64,000 bases of DNA from Zobellella taiwanensis (GCF_003012795.1 NZ_PXYH01000015.1:1-64000), one strand, 5' to 3'. Positions 48,456 to 58,262 are shown, numbered from the stretch's first letter. The notes: generated by a model from the sequence alone, not told the origin. A program made the numbers and translations.

Positions 48456-48884
48456 ATGATACGACAGGCCCGGCCCGAGGATACCGACGCCATTCTGGAT
48501 GTCTGGCTGCTGGCTTCTTTGCAGGCCCACGACTTTGTGCCCGCAGCCTACTGGTGGCGGCAGCAGGAGCAGATGCGGGCCCGCTACCTGCCCTCGGCCG
48601 AGGTCTGGGTGTGCGAGCGGGAAGGGGAAATCCAGGGGTTTATCGCCCTGGTGGGCGACTACCTGGCGGCCCTGTTCGTGCGCCCCGATTGCCAGCAGAA
48701 CGGCATCGGCAAGGCCCTGATGACAACCGCCAAACGGCTGCGGCGGCGGCTGTCGCTCAGGGTATTCAGCGAAAATGACGTGGCGGTACACTTTTATCGC
48801 CAGCACGGCTTTGCAGTAACCGACGAAAGCGTCGATCCCTGCACCGGCCAGCCGGAGCTGTGCATGGGCTATCAGGGCCACTGA
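48456..48884 (+). CDS. GNAT N-acetyltransferase, YjaB-like
   Basis: 142-residue Gcn5-related acetyltransferase. The acetyl-CoA loop is Q-x-x-G-I-G-K-A (RPDCQQNGIGKALM), and HFYRQHGFAV is the C-terminal motif B. Overall layout resembles E. coli YjaB; the substrate is unknown. The ATG follows GGGAGAGAG. Its last codon and stop overlap the distal Pho box of phoB, so PhoB may bind inside this gene's end. Confidence 0.85.
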   Translation: MIRQARPEDTDAILDVWLLASLQAHDFVPAAYWWRQQEQMRARYLPSAEVWVCEREGEIQGFIALVGDYLAALFVRPDCQQNGIGKALMTTAKRLRRRLSLRVFSENDVAVHFYRQHGFAVTDESVDPCTGQPELCMGYQGH

Positions 48885-48898
48885 CATCTGGCTGTCAT
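48881..48898 (+). promoter_or_regulatory. distal Pho box upstream of phoB
   Basis: CTGACAT-CTGG-CTGTCAT: two PhoB half-sites separated by 4 bases, 13/14 matches to the CTGTCAT repeat. It overlaps the stop of the GNAT gene and is centred 41 bases upstream of the proximal box. Confidence 0.75.
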
Positions 48899-48921
48899 CC
48901 GCCTTTCCCCGGGGCGTCACA

Positions 48922-48955
48922 ATTTCATAAAACTGTCATACTAGCTTCCAATAAT
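48922..48955 (+). promoter_or_regulatory. proximal Pho box and -10 element of phoB
   Basis: ATTTCAT-AAAA-CTGTCAT (48922-48939) followed exactly 10 bases later by AATAAT (48950-48955), the spacing of PhoB-activated promoters where the Pho box replaces the -35. It implies autoregulation of phoBR. Confidence 0.85.
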
Positions 48956-48997
48956 GGGTGTTACACCGACAAGACCCGCACAAGAGGCAGTTGAAGA

Positions 48998-49687
48998 ATG
49001 ACACGGAAAATACTGGTGGTAGAGGACGAGGCGCCGATCCGCGAAATGTTGTGTTTCGTACTAGAGCAAAAGGGATTCGCCACCCAGGAGGCGGAAGACT
49101 ACGACCAGGCGCTGGCCATGATCAAGGAGCCCTACCCCGAGCTTATCCTGCTCGACTGGATGCTGCCCGGCGGCAGCGGTATCCAGCTTATCAAGCACCT
49201 CAAGCAGGACGAACTGACCCGCCAGATCCCGGTGATCATGCTTACCGCCCGGGCCGAGGAAGAAGACAAGATCAAGGGCCTGGACGTGGGCGCCGACGAC
49301 TACATCACCAAGCCGTTTTCGCCCAAGGAGCTGACCTCCCGGCTCAAGGCGGTGCTGCGCCGGGTGGCACCCACCTCGGTGGAGGATGTGATAGAGGTGC
49401 AGGGGCTCAAGCTGGATCCGGTCAGCCACAGGGTCAGCGCCAACAGCCTGCAACTGGACATGGGGCCCACAGAGTTCAAGTTGTTGCACTTTTTCATGAC
49501 CCATCCGGAGCGGGTATACAGCCGCGAGCAGTTGCTGAATAATGTGTGGGGCACCAATGTGTTCGTGGAGGATCGCACCGTGGACGTGCATATCCGCCGC
49601 CTGCGCAAGGCGATTTGTGAATCGGGTCATGATCGCCTGATCCAGACTGTCCGTGGTGCCGGCTACCGTTTTTCCACACGCCTATGA
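48998..49687 (+). CDS. phoB: phosphate regulon response regulator PhoB
   Basis: OmpR-family regulator that, when phosphorylated by PhoR, binds Pho boxes and recruits sigma70. REC domain about 1-122 with acidic residues E9/D10, phospho-acceptor D53 (LLDWMLPG) and the TKPF lysine. The winged-helix domain is about 130-227 ([15 protein letters not shown] recognition helix). Length of 229 residues matches E. coli. The two Pho boxes upstream suggest positive autoregulation. phoR starts 7 bases after its stop. Confidence 0.97.
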   Translation: MTRKILVVEDEAPIREMLCFVLEQKGFATQEAEDYDQALAMIKEPYPELILLDWMLPGGSGIQLIKHLKQDELTRQIPVIMLTARAEEEDKIKGLDVGADDYITKPFSPKELTSRLKAVLRRVAPTSVEDVIEVQGLKLDPVSHRVSANSLQLDMGPTEFKLLHFFMTHPERVYSREQLLNNVWGTNVFVEDRTVDVHIRRLRKAICESGHDRLIQTVRGAGYRFSTRL

Positions 49688-49694
49688 GGCTTGC

Positions 49695-51011
49695 ATGCAG
49701 CTACATGAATCCGGCCATGGCCTATGGTGGCGACTGGGGCTTTACTACCTGGCCTTCTTTCTGCTGGGCCTGCTGATCGACGATATCGCCCTGGCATGGC
49801 TGGTGGCCACGGTATTGCACCTGGCCTGGCATTATCGCTTCCAGCACAAGCTGTCGGTCTGGTTGTGGCGGGATCGCAGCCTGACCCCGCCCGAAGGCAG
49901 CGGCAGCTGGGAAGTCATCTTTAACGGCATCTACCGGTTGCAGCAGCGCCAACGCGCACGCCGGCGCGAGCTGGCCAACCTTGTCCGCCGTTTTCGGGAA
50001 GGGGCCGAGGCCCTGCCCGACGCCGCCGTGGTGATCCGCCGCGACGGCAGCATCATCTGGTGCAACAAGCTGGCCCAGCAACTGTTGGGCTTTCGCTGGC
50101 CCGACGACGCCGGCCAGCACATCGGCAACCTGATCCGCGCCCCCGTGTTTATCGGCTATATGAAGAGGGGGGATTTCCACGAGCCCCTCGAACTGCCGGC
50201 ACCGGGCAATGAGGATCGCCTGCTGGAATGCCGGATCATGCCCTATGCGGAAGACCAGGCCATGCTGGTGGTGCGCGATGTGACCCGGCTGAAAAGCCTG
50301 GAGCAAGTGCGCAAGTCCTTTGTGGCCAACGTCTCCCATGAATTGCGTACCCCGCTGACGGTGCTCAAGGGCTACCTGGAAATGCTGGAGGAGCCGCCGT
50401 CCGAAGCCCGCTGGCGCAAAACCCAGAAGGTACTGCTGGAGCAGACCCTGCGGATGGATGCCCTGGTCAACCAACTGATGACCCTGACCCGCTACGAGGC
50501 GTCGCCGGAGGTGGATTTCAGCAAGGTGGTCGACGTGCCCGCCATGCTGCTGATGCTGGAACAGGAAGCGCTGGCGCTGAGCGGTGAGCGGGGGCACCGT
50601 TTCAGCTTCAGCATCGATAGTCAGCTCAAGGTGAGGGGCGATCAGGAGCAGTTGCGCAGCGCTTTGTCCAATCTGGTCTATAACGCCATCCGCCACACCC
50701 CGGCGGGCACTCATATTCGGGTGGAATGGGGACTGAGCGGCCCATCTGGCCGCTTTGCGGTAACCGACGACGGGGACGGCATAGCGCCCGAGCACATTGC
50801 CCGCCTGACCGAGCGTTTTTACCGGGTCGACAAGGCCCGCAGCCGCCAGACCGGCGGCTCCGGCCTGGGCCTGGCCATCGTCAAGCATGCCCTCAGCCAT
50901 CACGACAGCCACCTGGACATTGCCAGCCGGCCCGGGGAGGGGAGCTGCTTCAGCTTCACCCTGCCCGAACGCCTGCTGGTGAGGGAAGCTCCCAACCGGG
51001 AAATTGCCTGA
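49695..51011 (+). CDS. phoR: phosphate regulon sensor histidine kinase PhoR
   Basis: Membrane kinase/phosphatase for PhoB. From ATG 49695 (GAGG 6 bases upstream) it has 438 residues: two closely spaced transmembrane helices (about 10-45) with no large periplasmic loop, a charged linker, and a PAS domain (about 100-200). The HisKA domain carries H215 in SHELRTPLTVLKGYLE, and the HATPase domain ends with GLGLAIVKHALSHHDSHL. An in-frame start further upstream (49653) overlaps phoB and is less likely. Confidence 0.96.
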   Translation: MQLHESGHGLWWRLGLYYLAFFLLGLLIDDIALAWLVATVLHLAWHYRFQHKLSVWLWRDRSLTPPEGSGSWEVIFNGIYRLQQRQRARRRELANLVRRFREGAEALPDAAVVIRRDGSIIWCNKLAQQLLGFRWPDDAGQHIGNLIRAPVFIGYMKRGDFHEPLELPAPGNEDRLLECRIMPYAEDQAMLVVRDVTRLKSLEQVRKSFVANVSHELRTPLTVLKGYLEMLEEPPSEARWRKTQKVLLEQTLRMDALVNQLMTLTRYEASPEVDFSKVVDVPAMLLMLEQEALALSGERGHRFSFSIDSQLKVRGDQEQLRSALSNLVYNAIRHTPAGTHIRVEWGLSGPSGRFAVTDDGDGIAPEHIARLTERFYRVDKARSRQTGGSGLGLAIVKHALSHHDSHLDIASRPGEGSCFSFTLPERLLVREAPNREIA

Positions 51012-51058
51012 CCGGCGCCGCCGGCCCGCGTTCCTGCGGCGCCCGGCGGGCGGTTATT

Positions 51059-51114
51059 CTGTCATCAAATCGTCATCATTCATTCATATAGTTGTCATTG
51101 CCGGCGGCAATACT
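51059..51114 (+). promoter_or_regulatory. tandem Pho boxes and -10 element of pstS
   Basis: Four half-sites at strict 11-base periodicity: CTGTCAT (51059), TCGTCAT (51070), CATTCAT (51081) and TTGTCAT (51092). The -10 AATACT (51109-51114) comes exactly 10 bases after the last half-site. Two PhoB dimers in tandem are expected. Confidence 0.92.
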
Positions 51115-51155
51115 GGCCGCGTCTTGAAAGACCGAACTCAGATTGGAGATTAAGG

Positions 51156-52127
51156 ATGAAATTGAACAAACTGGTAAGTGCACTTGGACTGACCGCCGCC
51201 CTGGCTTCCACCTCTGCGCTGGCCGCCGTCGACAGCGCGCTGCCCGATTACGAGAAAGTCAGCGGTGTATCCGGTAATGTTTCCTCCGTTGGTTCCGACA
51301 CCCTGGCCAACATGATGACCCTGTGGGCCGAGGAGTTTAAGCGTCAGTATCCCAACGTCAACGTGCAGATCCAGGCCGCCGGTTCTTCCACCGCTCCGCC
51401 CGCCCTGACCGAAGGCACTTCCCAGTTCGGCCCCATGAGCCGCGCCATGAAGAGCAACGAAATCGAAGCCTTTGAAAAGCGCTACGGCTACAAACCGACC
51501 CCGATCCGGGTTGCCATCGATGCCCTGGCGGTGTTCGTACACAAGGACAACCCCATCGAGGGCCTGAGCATCGACCAGGTTGACGCCATCTTCTCCAGCA
51601 CCCTGGCCTGCGGCATGGCCGAGCAGATCACCAAGTGGGGCCAGACCGGCCTGTCCGGCGACTGGAGCAACCGCGATATCCAGCTGTACGGCCGCAACTC
51701 CGTATCCGGCACCTACGGCTACTTTAAAGACGAAGCCCTGTGCAAGGGTGACTTCAAGAACAATGTGAACGAGCAGCCCGGCTCCGCCTCCGTGGTGCAG
51801 TCCGTGTCCTCTTCCCTGAACGCCATCGGTTATTCCGGACTGGGCTACAGCACCTCCAGTGTGCGCGCCGTGCCCCTGGCCGAAGCCGGCTCCACCGACT
51901 TCGTGGAAGCCAATGCCGAGAACGCCATCAGCGGCGATTACCCGCTGTCCCGCTTCCTGTACGTTTATGTGAACAAGCACCCCAACGAGCCCCTGGGGCC
52001 GATGGAAGCCGAGTTCATCAAGCTGATGCTGTCCAAGCAGGGCCAGGAAATCGTGGACAAGGACGGCTATGTGCCGGTACCTGCCGCCGTGGTCGAAGCC
52101 GACCTGGCCAAGCTGGGCCTGAAGTAA
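51156..52127 (+). CDS. pstS: PstS-type phosphate ABC transporter substrate-binding protein
   Basis: Periplasmic phosphate-binding protein, 323 residues. Signal peptide about 1-23 (TSALA|AVDS). Phosphate-contact segments [30 protein letters not shown] and [11 protein letters not shown] are recognisable. It is followed by a terminator and not by pstCAB, so it forms a separate unit. A long-form pst permease appears 11 kb downstream. Strong codon bias and the tandem Pho boxes suggest high expression in phosphate starvation. Confidence 0.94.
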   Translation: MKLNKLVSALGLTAALASTSALAAVDSALPDYEKVSGVSGNVSSVGSDTLANMMTLWAEEFKRQYPNVNVQIQAAGSSTAPPALTEGTSQFGPMSRAMKSNEIEAFEKRYGYKPTPIRVAIDALAVFVHKDNPIEGLSIDQVDAIFSSTLACGMAEQITKWGQTGLSGDWSNRDIQLYGRNSVSGTYGYFKDEALCKGDFKNNVNEQPGSASVVQSVSSSLNAIGYSGLGYSTSSVRAVPLAEAGSTDFVEANAENAISGDYPLSRFLYVYVNKHPNEPLGPMEAEFIKLMLSKQGQEIVDKDGYVPVPAAVVEADLAKLGLK

Positions 52128-52154
52128 TCCCGGCAGCTTCCGTCATTGAATTTG

Positions 52155-52186
52155 GCCCCGGCACAACTCGGGGCTTTTTTTATTTT
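52155..52186 (+). terminator. intrinsic terminator after pstS
   Basis: GCCCCG (52155-52160), 8-base loop, CGGGGC (52169-52174), then TTTTTTTATTTTT. Confidence 0.9.
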
Positions 52187-52201
52187 TATGTTATCTGTTT
52201 T

Positions 52202-52226
52202 TTCATATATTATGATGTTCATATAT
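52202..52226 (+). promoter_or_regulatory. AT-rich repeat upstream of the ars operon, possible ArsR operator
   Basis: TTCATATAT occurs at 52202-52210 and again at 52218-52226, also forming the inverted repeat CATATAT/ATATATG. It lies 40-65 bases before arsH in an AT-rich patch with TATGAT (52211-52216) as a possible -10. Position and sequence style fit an ArsR/SmtB-type operator, though no arsR is in the window. Confidence 0.5.
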
Positions 52227-52265
52227 GTAGCCTCCTAACTTCGACCGTTACAACGGAAAAATACC

Positions 52266-52976
52266 ATGAGCCAGGATTTGCCCAACCTCGACCTCGATGC
52301 CTTCCGGCTGCCCGTCCTCGCCGAACTGGGCGCAGAGGAGGGGGCTCCGCCGCCCCGTATCCTGCTGCTCTATGGCTCGCTGCGTGACCGCTCCTACAGC
52401 CGGCTGCTGGTGGAGGAGGCGGCCCGGCTGCTGCGGCTGATGGGCGCTGAGACCCGCATTTTCAATCCCGCCGGCCTGCCCCTGCCCGATGATTGCGACG
52501 ACGACCATCCCAAGGTGCGGGAGCTGCGCGAACTGGCGGACTGGTCCGAAGGCCAGGTGTGGTGTTCTCCCGAACGCCACGGCGCCATGACAGCGGTGAT
52601 GAAGGCCCAGGTTGACTGGCTGCCCCTGTCCAGCGGCGCCCTCCGGCCAACCCAGGGCAAGACCCTGGCACTGATGCAGGTGTGCGGCGGCTCCCAATCC
52701 TTCAATACCGTCAACCAGTTGCGGGTGCTGGGCCGCTGGATGCGGATGATCACCATCCCCAACCAGTCGTCGGTACCCAAAGCCTTTCTGGAATTCGATG
52801 AGGCCGGGCGAATGAAGCCCTCTGCCTATTACCGGCGGGTGGTGGATGTAATGGAAGAGCTGATGAAGTTCACCCTGCTCACCCGCGGCCGGGCGGACTA
52901 CCTGGTGGATCGTTATTCGGAGCGGGTGGAAAGCGCCGAGCAGCTGTCCGCCCGGGTTAATCAACAATCCATATAA
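52266..52976 (+). CDS. arsH: ArsH, NADPH-dependent FMN reductase / organoarsenical oxidase
   Basis: Flavodoxin-like enzyme of 236 residues; ArsH oxidises trivalent methyl- and aryl-arsenicals to less toxic pentavalent forms. The flavin phosphate loop is [18 protein letters not shown]; the [21 protein letters not shown] segment is the conserved ArsH core. It is the first gene of an operon with acr3, a phosphatase-like gene, gapdh and arsJ (gaps of 23-45 bases). The ribosome site before the ATG is weak (ACGGAAAAATACC). Confidence 0.95.
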   Translation: MSQDLPNLDLDAFRLPVLAELGAEEGAPPPRILLLYGSLRDRSYSRLLVEEAARLLRLMGAETRIFNPAGLPLPDDCDDDHPKVRELRELADWSEGQVWCSPERHGAMTAVMKAQVDWLPLSSGALRPTQGKTLALMQVCGGSQSFNTVNQLRVLGRWMRMITIPNQSSVPKAFLEFDEAGRMKPSAYYRRVVDVMEELMKFTLLTRGRADYLVDRYSERVESAEQLSARVNQQSI

Positions 52977-52999
52977 ACCAACCATAAGGTCGTTAAGAG

Positions 53000-54016
53000 A
53001 TGGGACTATTCGAGCGTTACCTGTCGCTGTGGGTCGGCCTGTGCATCCTTGCCGGCGTCACCCTGGGGAGTCTGCTGCCGGACGGCTTTGCCCTGGTGGC
53101 GGGTCTGGAATTCGCCCACGTCAACCTGGTGGTGGCCCTGTGCATCTGGGTGATGATCTATCCCATGATGGTGCAGATCGACTTTTCCGCCATCAAGGAC
53201 GTGGGCAAGAAGCCCAAAGGCCTGCTGCTGACCCTGGTGATCAACTGGCTGATCAAGCCCTTCACCATGGCGGCCCTGGGCTGGCTGTTTTTCCGGGTAC
53301 TGTTCGCCGACTGGGTCGATCCGCAAAGTGCCGGGGAATACATCGCCGGCATGATTCTGCTGGGAGTGGCACCCTGTACCGCCATGGTATTCGTGTGGAG
53401 TCAACTGACCAAGGGCGATCCCAATTACACCCTGGTGCAGGTGTCGGTGAACGATCTCATTATGGTGTTCGCCTTCGCCCCCATCGCCGCCTTCCTGCTG
53501 GGGGTAAGCGATATCGTCGTGCCCTGGGATACCCTGCTGTGGTCGGTGCTGCTGTATGTGGTGCTGCCACTGCTGGGTGGCGTCTATACCCGCCGGCGGC
53601 TGGAGGCCCGTGGCGATGGCCAGCAACTGCAACAGTTTATTCAGCGCATCAAGCCGCTGTCGGTGGCGGGCCTGCTGGCCACAGTGGTGCTGCTGTTCGG
53701 CTTCCAGGCGCCCACCATACTGTCCCAGCCCCAGACCATAGTGTTGATCGCCATACCGCTGCTGATCCAGACCTACGGCATCTTCGCCATCGCCTACGGT
53801 GCCGCCAAGGTGATGAGGCTGCCTCACAATATCGCCGCCCCGGCCTGCATGATTGGTACCTCCAATTTTTTCGAACTGGCGGTGGCGGTGGCCATTTCCC
53901 TGTTCGGGCTGCACTCGGGGGCGGCCCTCGCCACCGTGGTGGGGGTGCTGGTGGAAGTGCCGGTGATGCTGTCGCTGGTGGCCATCGCCAACCGTACCCG
54001 GCACTGGTTTGACTGA
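53000..54016 (+). CDS. acr3: arsenite efflux permease Acr3 (ArsB of the ACR3 family)
   Basis: Inner-membrane As(III) exporter of the bile/arsenite/riboflavin transporter superfamily, 338 residues with 10 predicted helices. The conserved cysteine of ACR3 proteins is C126 in [37 protein letters not shown] is the helix-2 signature. AAGG precedes the ATG at about 10 bases. The gene is preceded by arsH and followed 25 bases later by the phosphatase-like gene. Confidence 0.95.
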   Translation: MGLFERYLSLWVGLCILAGVTLGSLLPDGFALVAGLEFAHVNLVVALCIWVMIYPMMVQIDFSAIKDVGKKPKGLLLTLVINWLIKPFTMAALGWLFFRVLFADWVDPQSAGEYIAGMILLGVAPCTAMVFVWSQLTKGDPNYTLVQVSVNDLIMVFAFAPIAAFLLGVSDIVVPWDTLLWSVLLYVVLPLLGGVYTRRRLEARGDGQQLQQFIQRIKPLSVAGLLATVVLLFGFQAPTILSQPQTIVLIAIPLLIQTYGIFAIAYGAAKVMRLPHNIAAPACMIGTSNFFELAVAVAISLFGLHSGAALATVVGVLVEVPVMLSLVAIANRTRHWFD

Positions 54017-54041
54017 ACTGCAACCCAACCAAGGAAAGACG

Positions 54042-54548
54042 ATGTCGCAACACCCTTTTGATTACCTTGTTCTTGGCGAAGGCCGGGGCCGGCTGATCCT
54101 CACCCCCTGTCCGGGCACCAAGGAAGCATCCCTGGATGCCTCGCTGACGCAATTACGTGACGCCGGTGCCGCCGCCGTGCTGACCCTGATGCCCGGGGAG
54201 GAAATGGAAAATAACCGGGTTACCGCCATGCCGGCCCTGTGCGAGGCGCTGGAGCTTTCTTGGTTCCACCTGCCGGTGGAAGACGACGCCGGCCCCGAAG
54301 CCGCCTTCGAGCAGGCCTGGCTTGAGGCACGTGACCAGGTGCTGGCGCTGCTGGCCCAAGGCCGGGATGTGGCCATTCACTGCAAGGGGGGCTCGGGCCG
54401 CACCGGTCTGATGGCCGCCATTATTTTGCAGGCCCTGGAGGTGCCGCCGGATGAGGCGGTGCAACGGGTGCAGGCGCTGCGGCCCAGGGCGCTGTGCCTG
54501 CCGGCCCACCGTAGCTATGTCGAAGCGCTGGAAGGCCAGGCCGGATAA
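54042..54548 (+). CDS. PTP/dual-specificity-phosphatase-like protein in the ars operon
   Basis: 168 residues with the cysteine-phosphatase loop HCKGGSGRTG (C114, R120) and a likely general-acid Asp (D81/D82 in PVEDDAGP). It is of the CDKN3/dual-specificity type, not the low-molecular-weight PTP fold of thioredoxin-type ArsC. Start ATG 54042 with AAGGAAAG upstream. It lies between acr3 and gapdh, 25 and 45 bases away, so it is almost surely part of the operon. Role unproven: an arsenate reductase using this loop, a phosphatase acting on phospho/arseno-glycerate, or a regulator are all possible. Confidence 0.85.
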   Translation: MSQHPFDYLVLGEGRGRLILTPCPGTKEASLDASLTQLRDAGAAAVLTLMPGEEMENNRVTAMPALCEALELSWFHLPVEDDAGPEAAFEQAWLEARDQVLALLAQGRDVAIHCKGGSGRTGLMAAIILQALEVPPDEAVQRVQALRPRALCLPAHRSYVEALEGQAG

Positions 54549-54593
54549 GGCCCGGGCTGGTACAAAATATATTGAAAGAGGGAGACAGACCCA

Positions 54594-55604
54594 ATGACCA
54601 TCAAGGTAGGAATTAACGGCTTCGGCCGCATGGGACGGCTGGCGCTGCGCGCGGCCTGGGCATGGGACGACGTGGAGTTCGTGCAGATCAACGATCCGGC
54701 CGGCGACGCCGCCACCCTGGCGCACCTTATTACCTTCGACTCGGTGCACGGCCGCTGGACCCGGGAGGCCCGGGCCGAAGGGGACCTGATGATCGTCGGC
54801 AACCGGCGTATCGCCTGCACCCGCAACAAGGCCATCGCCGACACCGACTGGTCCGGCTGCGACGTGGTGATCGAAGCCTCCGGCAAGATGAAGAGCAAGG
54901 CCCAGCTGCAGGCCTACCTGGATCAGGGGGTGAAGCGGGTGGTGGTGACTGCGCCGGTGAAGGAGGAGGGCGTGCTCAACGTGGTGATGGGGGTGAACGA
55001 TCACCTCTATGACCCGGCGCTGCACCCCATCGTCACCGCCGCCTCCTGCACCACCAACTGCCTGGCGCCCGTGGTCAAGGTTGTTCACGAGCAACTGGGC
55101 ATCAAACACGGCTCCATGACCACCATCCACGACATCACCAACACCCAGACCATACTGGACGCGCCCCACCAGGATCTGCGCCGGGCCCGGGCCTGCGGCC
55201 AGAGCCTGATCCCCACCACCACCGGCTCGGCTACCGCCATCACCCATATCTTCCCGGAACTGAAGGGCAAGCTTAACGGCCACGCGGTGCGGGTGCCCCT
55301 GGCCAACGCCTCGCTCACCGACTGCGTGTTCGAGGTGGAACGGGCCACCACGGAAGCGGAGGTGAACGCCCTGCTCAAGGCGGCGGCGGAAGGTGAGCTG
55401 GCCGGCATCCTCGGTTACGAGGAGCGGCCCCTGGTGTCGGTGGACTACAAGACGGATCCGCGCTCCAGCATCATTGACGCCCTGTCCACCATGGTGGTCA
55501 ACGGCACCCAGGTGAAGCTGTATGCCTGGTACGACAACGAATGGGGTTACGCCAACCGCACCGCCGAGCTGATGCGCAAGGTGGGCCGGATTGACCAGGC
55601 CTGA
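54594..55604 (+). CDS. gapdh: ArsJ-associated glyceraldehyde-3-phosphate dehydrogenase
   Basis: Type I GAPDH, 336 residues. NAD-binding start [18 protein letters not shown]; catalytic C152 in SCTTNCLAP. In ars operons this paralogue uses arsenate in place of phosphate to form 1-arseno-3-phosphoglycerate, which ArsJ exports and which then breaks down outside the cell. The stop lies 10 bases before the arsJ start. It has AGAGGGAG upstream of the ATG. It is distinct from the housekeeping gapA, which is not in the window. Confidence 0.93.
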   Translation: MTIKVGINGFGRMGRLALRAAWAWDDVEFVQINDPAGDAATLAHLITFDSVHGRWTREARAEGDLMIVGNRRIACTRNKAIADTDWSGCDVVIEASGKMKSKAQLQAYLDQGVKRVVVTAPVKEEGVLNVVMGVNDHLYDPALHPIVTAASCTTNCLAPVVKVVHEQLGIKHGSMTTIHDITNTQTILDAPHQDLRRARACGQSLIPTTTGSATAITHIFPELKGKLNGHAVRVPLANASLTDCVFEVERATTEAEVNALLKAAAEGELAGILGYEERPLVSVDYKTDPRSSIIDALSTMVVNGTQVKLYAWYDNEWGYANRTAELMRKVGRIDQA

Positions 55605-55614
55605 GGCGCGGACG

Positions 55615-56838
55615 ATGTGGATGCACCGGCTGGCCGCCCTCCCGCCCGAGATCAGGCAGTACCTGATCGTCACCGGCAACTACTGGGCTTTTACCCTCAC
55701 CGACGGCGCCCTGCGCATGCTGGTGGTGCTCCATTTCCACGGGCTGGGCTACAGCCCGTTGGAGATTGCCCTGCTGTTTTTGTTCTATGAGGTGTTCGGG
55801 GTCATCACCAACCTGGTAGGCGGTTGGCTCGGCGCCCATCTGGGCCTTAACAAGACCATGAACATCGGCCTGGCGTTGCAGGTGCTGGCCCTGGCCATGT
55901 TGTTGGTGCCGGCGGCATGGCTGACCGTGCTCTGGGTGATGGCGGCCCAGGCCCTGTCGGGGGTGGCCAAGGATCTCAACAAAATGAGCGCCAAGAGCTC
56001 GATTAAGCTGTTGGTGCCGGCCGACGCCCAGGGTCAACTGTACCAGTGGGTGGCCCTGCTCACCGGCTCCAAGAATGCGCTCAAGGGCTGTGGTTTCTTC
56101 CTGGGCGGTGCCTTGCTGAGCCTGGCGGGCTTTCGCGCCGCCGTGTTGCTGATGGCCCTGGGCCTGGCCCTGGTCTGGCTGTTCAGCGTGCTCAGCCTGA
56201 AGCGGGATCTGGGACGGGCCAAGCACAAACCCAAGTTCCGGGAGATCTTTTCCAAAAGCCCGGCCATCAATGCCCTGTCGGCGGCGAGAATGTTCCTGTT
56301 CGGGGCCCGTGATGTCTGGTTTGTGGTGGCCCTGCCGGTGTATCTGGCGTCCCGCCTGGGCTGGGATCACGGCTGGGTGGGCAGTTTTCTGGCGCTGTGG
56401 GTGATCGGCTACGGCCTGGTGCAGGGCCTGGCGCCACGGCTGACCGGCCGGCAACGGGGACAGGTGCCGGACGGCCGCCATGCCCTGGGCTGGGCGCTGC
56501 CCCTGGCGCTGGTGCCCTGGGCCATTGCCCTGGCGCTGCAGGCCGGTCTTTATCCGGCGGCCAGCCTGGTGGCCGGGTTGCTGGTGTTCGGCGTTCTGTT
56601 TGCGATCAACTCCTCCCTGCACAGCTATCTTATCGTCAGCTATGCGGGCGCGGACGGGGTATCCCTCGACGTGGGCTTCTACTACATGGCCAACGCCATG
56701 GGCCGGCTGCTGGGCACAGTGCTGTCGGGCTGGGTGTATCAGCAATACGGCCTGGAGGCCTGTCTTTGGGTATCGGGCGGCTTTATTCTGCTGGCAGCGT
56801 TGATGTCGACCCGGTTGCCGCGCCACGCAACGGAGTGA
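55615..56838 (+). CDS. arsJ: organoarsenical efflux MFS transporter ArsJ
   Basis: Major-facilitator protein of 407 residues with about 11-12 helices that exports 1-arseno-3-phosphoglycerate made by the adjacent GAPDH. The start region MWMHRLAALPPEIRQYLIVTGNYWAFTLTDGALRMLVVLHFH and the segment SGVAKDLNKMSAKSSIKLL are typical of ArsJ. ATG 55615 has GAGG 8 bases upstream; a TTG at 55591 overlapping gapdh is less likely. It is the last gene of the operon, followed by a terminator. Confidence 0.93.
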   Translation: MWMHRLAALPPEIRQYLIVTGNYWAFTLTDGALRMLVVLHFHGLGYSPLEIALLFLFYEVFGVITNLVGGWLGAHLGLNKTMNIGLALQVLALAMLLVPAAWLTVLWVMAAQALSGVAKDLNKMSAKSSIKLLVPADAQGQLYQWVALLTGSKNALKGCGFFLGGALLSLAGFRAAVLLMALGLALVWLFSVLSLKRDLGRAKHKPKFREIFSKSPAINALSAARMFLFGARDVWFVVALPVYLASRLGWDHGWVGSFLALWVIGYGLVQGLAPRLTGRQRGQVPDGRHALGWALPLALVPWAIALALQAGLYPAASLVAGLLVFGVLFAINSSLHSYLIVSYAGADGVSLDVGFYYMANAMGRLLGTVLSGWVYQQYGLEACLWVSGGFILLAALMSTRLPRHATE

Positions 56839-56869
56839 TCCCCGGCCGGATGAAGACGAGAAATATGAC

Positions 56870-56897
56870 AAGGCGGCGATCAAGCCGCTTTTTTATT
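56870..56897 (+). terminator. intrinsic terminator after arsJ
   Basis: AAGGCGGC (56870-56877), loop GATCAA, GCCGCTTT (56884-56891, one G-U pair), then TTTATT. Confidence 0.85.
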
Positions 56898-56945
56898 GGC
56901 CGGAACTATGGCTAGAATAGGCCAACGTCGAGGTCGGGAGTCATT

Positions 56946-57407
56946 ATGGAAATCAGGAAGATCCGCAGTGGTGAAACAGGCAGCATCTGGCGGCTGTTTC
57001 ACGAAACCGTGCATCTTATCAACCAGGCCGATTACAGCGAAAGCGAGCTGGCGGTATGGGCTCCTGATGAATACGACGAGCCGCGCTGGGTCAGCCGTTT
57101 CATCCGCACCCGGCCGCTGGTGGCGATGGAGGGTAAGCGGCTGCTGGGGTTTGCCGAGCTGAGCGAGGACGGGCGCATTGATCTGTTCTATGTGCACCAT
57201 GCCCATCAGGGGGAAGGCATTGGCCGGGCGCTGATGCAACGGCTCAAGGCCGAGGCCGCCTCCCGCGGCCTGTCCCGGCTCTATTGCGAGGCCAGCATTA
57301 CCGCCCGGCCCTTTTTCGAGGCCATGGGGTTTGTCGCCCTGGCGCCGCGCCAGCTCGAACGACGCGGCCAGCCGGTGCCGGTGATCCTGATGGAATACCA
57401 GCCCTGA
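56946..57407 (+). CDS. GNAT N-acetyltransferase, YafP-like
   Basis: 153-residue acetyltransferase. The acetyl-CoA site is H-x-G-E-G-I-G-R-A (HHAHQGEGIGRALMQ); ITARPFFEAMGF is the C-terminal motif. It resembles the YafP-type small acetyltransferases; substrate unknown. A -10-like TAGAAT lies at 56913-56918. It is monocistronic with its own terminator, so it is probably not part of the ars operon. Confidence 0.87.
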   Translation: MEIRKIRSGETGSIWRLFHETVHLINQADYSESELAVWAPDEYDEPRWVSRFIRTRPLVAMEGKRLLGFAELSEDGRIDLFYVHHAHQGEGIGRALMQRLKAEAASRGLSRLYCEASITARPFFEAMGFVALAPRQLERRGQPVPVILMEYQP

Positions 57408-57439
57408 GCGTGCCGTCCGGCATGGGAATGACACACAGC

Positions 57440-57468
57440 AAAAAGCCCACCATGAGGTGGGCTTTTTT
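57440..57468 (+). terminator. intrinsic terminator after the YafP-like gene, bidirectional
   Basis: AAAAGCCCACC (57441-57451), loop ATGA, GGTGGGCTTTT (57456-57466). The A-tract before and T-tract after make it usable on both strands, so it also ends the tRNA-Pro transcript. Confidence 0.92.
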
Positions 57469-57477
57469 AGGGTATTT

Positions 57478-58236
<759 letters not shown>

Positions 58237-58248
58237 CCGTCAGCCTCT

Positions 58249-58262
58249 TATCAGCTATCAGC
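58249..58262. repeat. TATCAGC heptamers, left block (2 units)
   Basis: Two perfect TATCAGC units, 12 bases after the tadA stop. The same unit resumes at 58625 beyond the TIR element. Confidence 0.85.

Noticed and set aside
54042-54548. Phosphatase-like gene as classical arsC
   Set aside because: It lacks both the low-molecular-weight PTP N-terminal CX5R loop and the glutaredoxin-type ArsC layout; the HCX5R loop lies in the middle, as in dual-specificity phosphatases.
54594-55604. The GAPDH as housekeeping gapA
   Set aside because: Its place between an ars phosphatase-like gene and arsJ, with a 10-base gap to arsJ, indicates the arsenate-specific paralogue.
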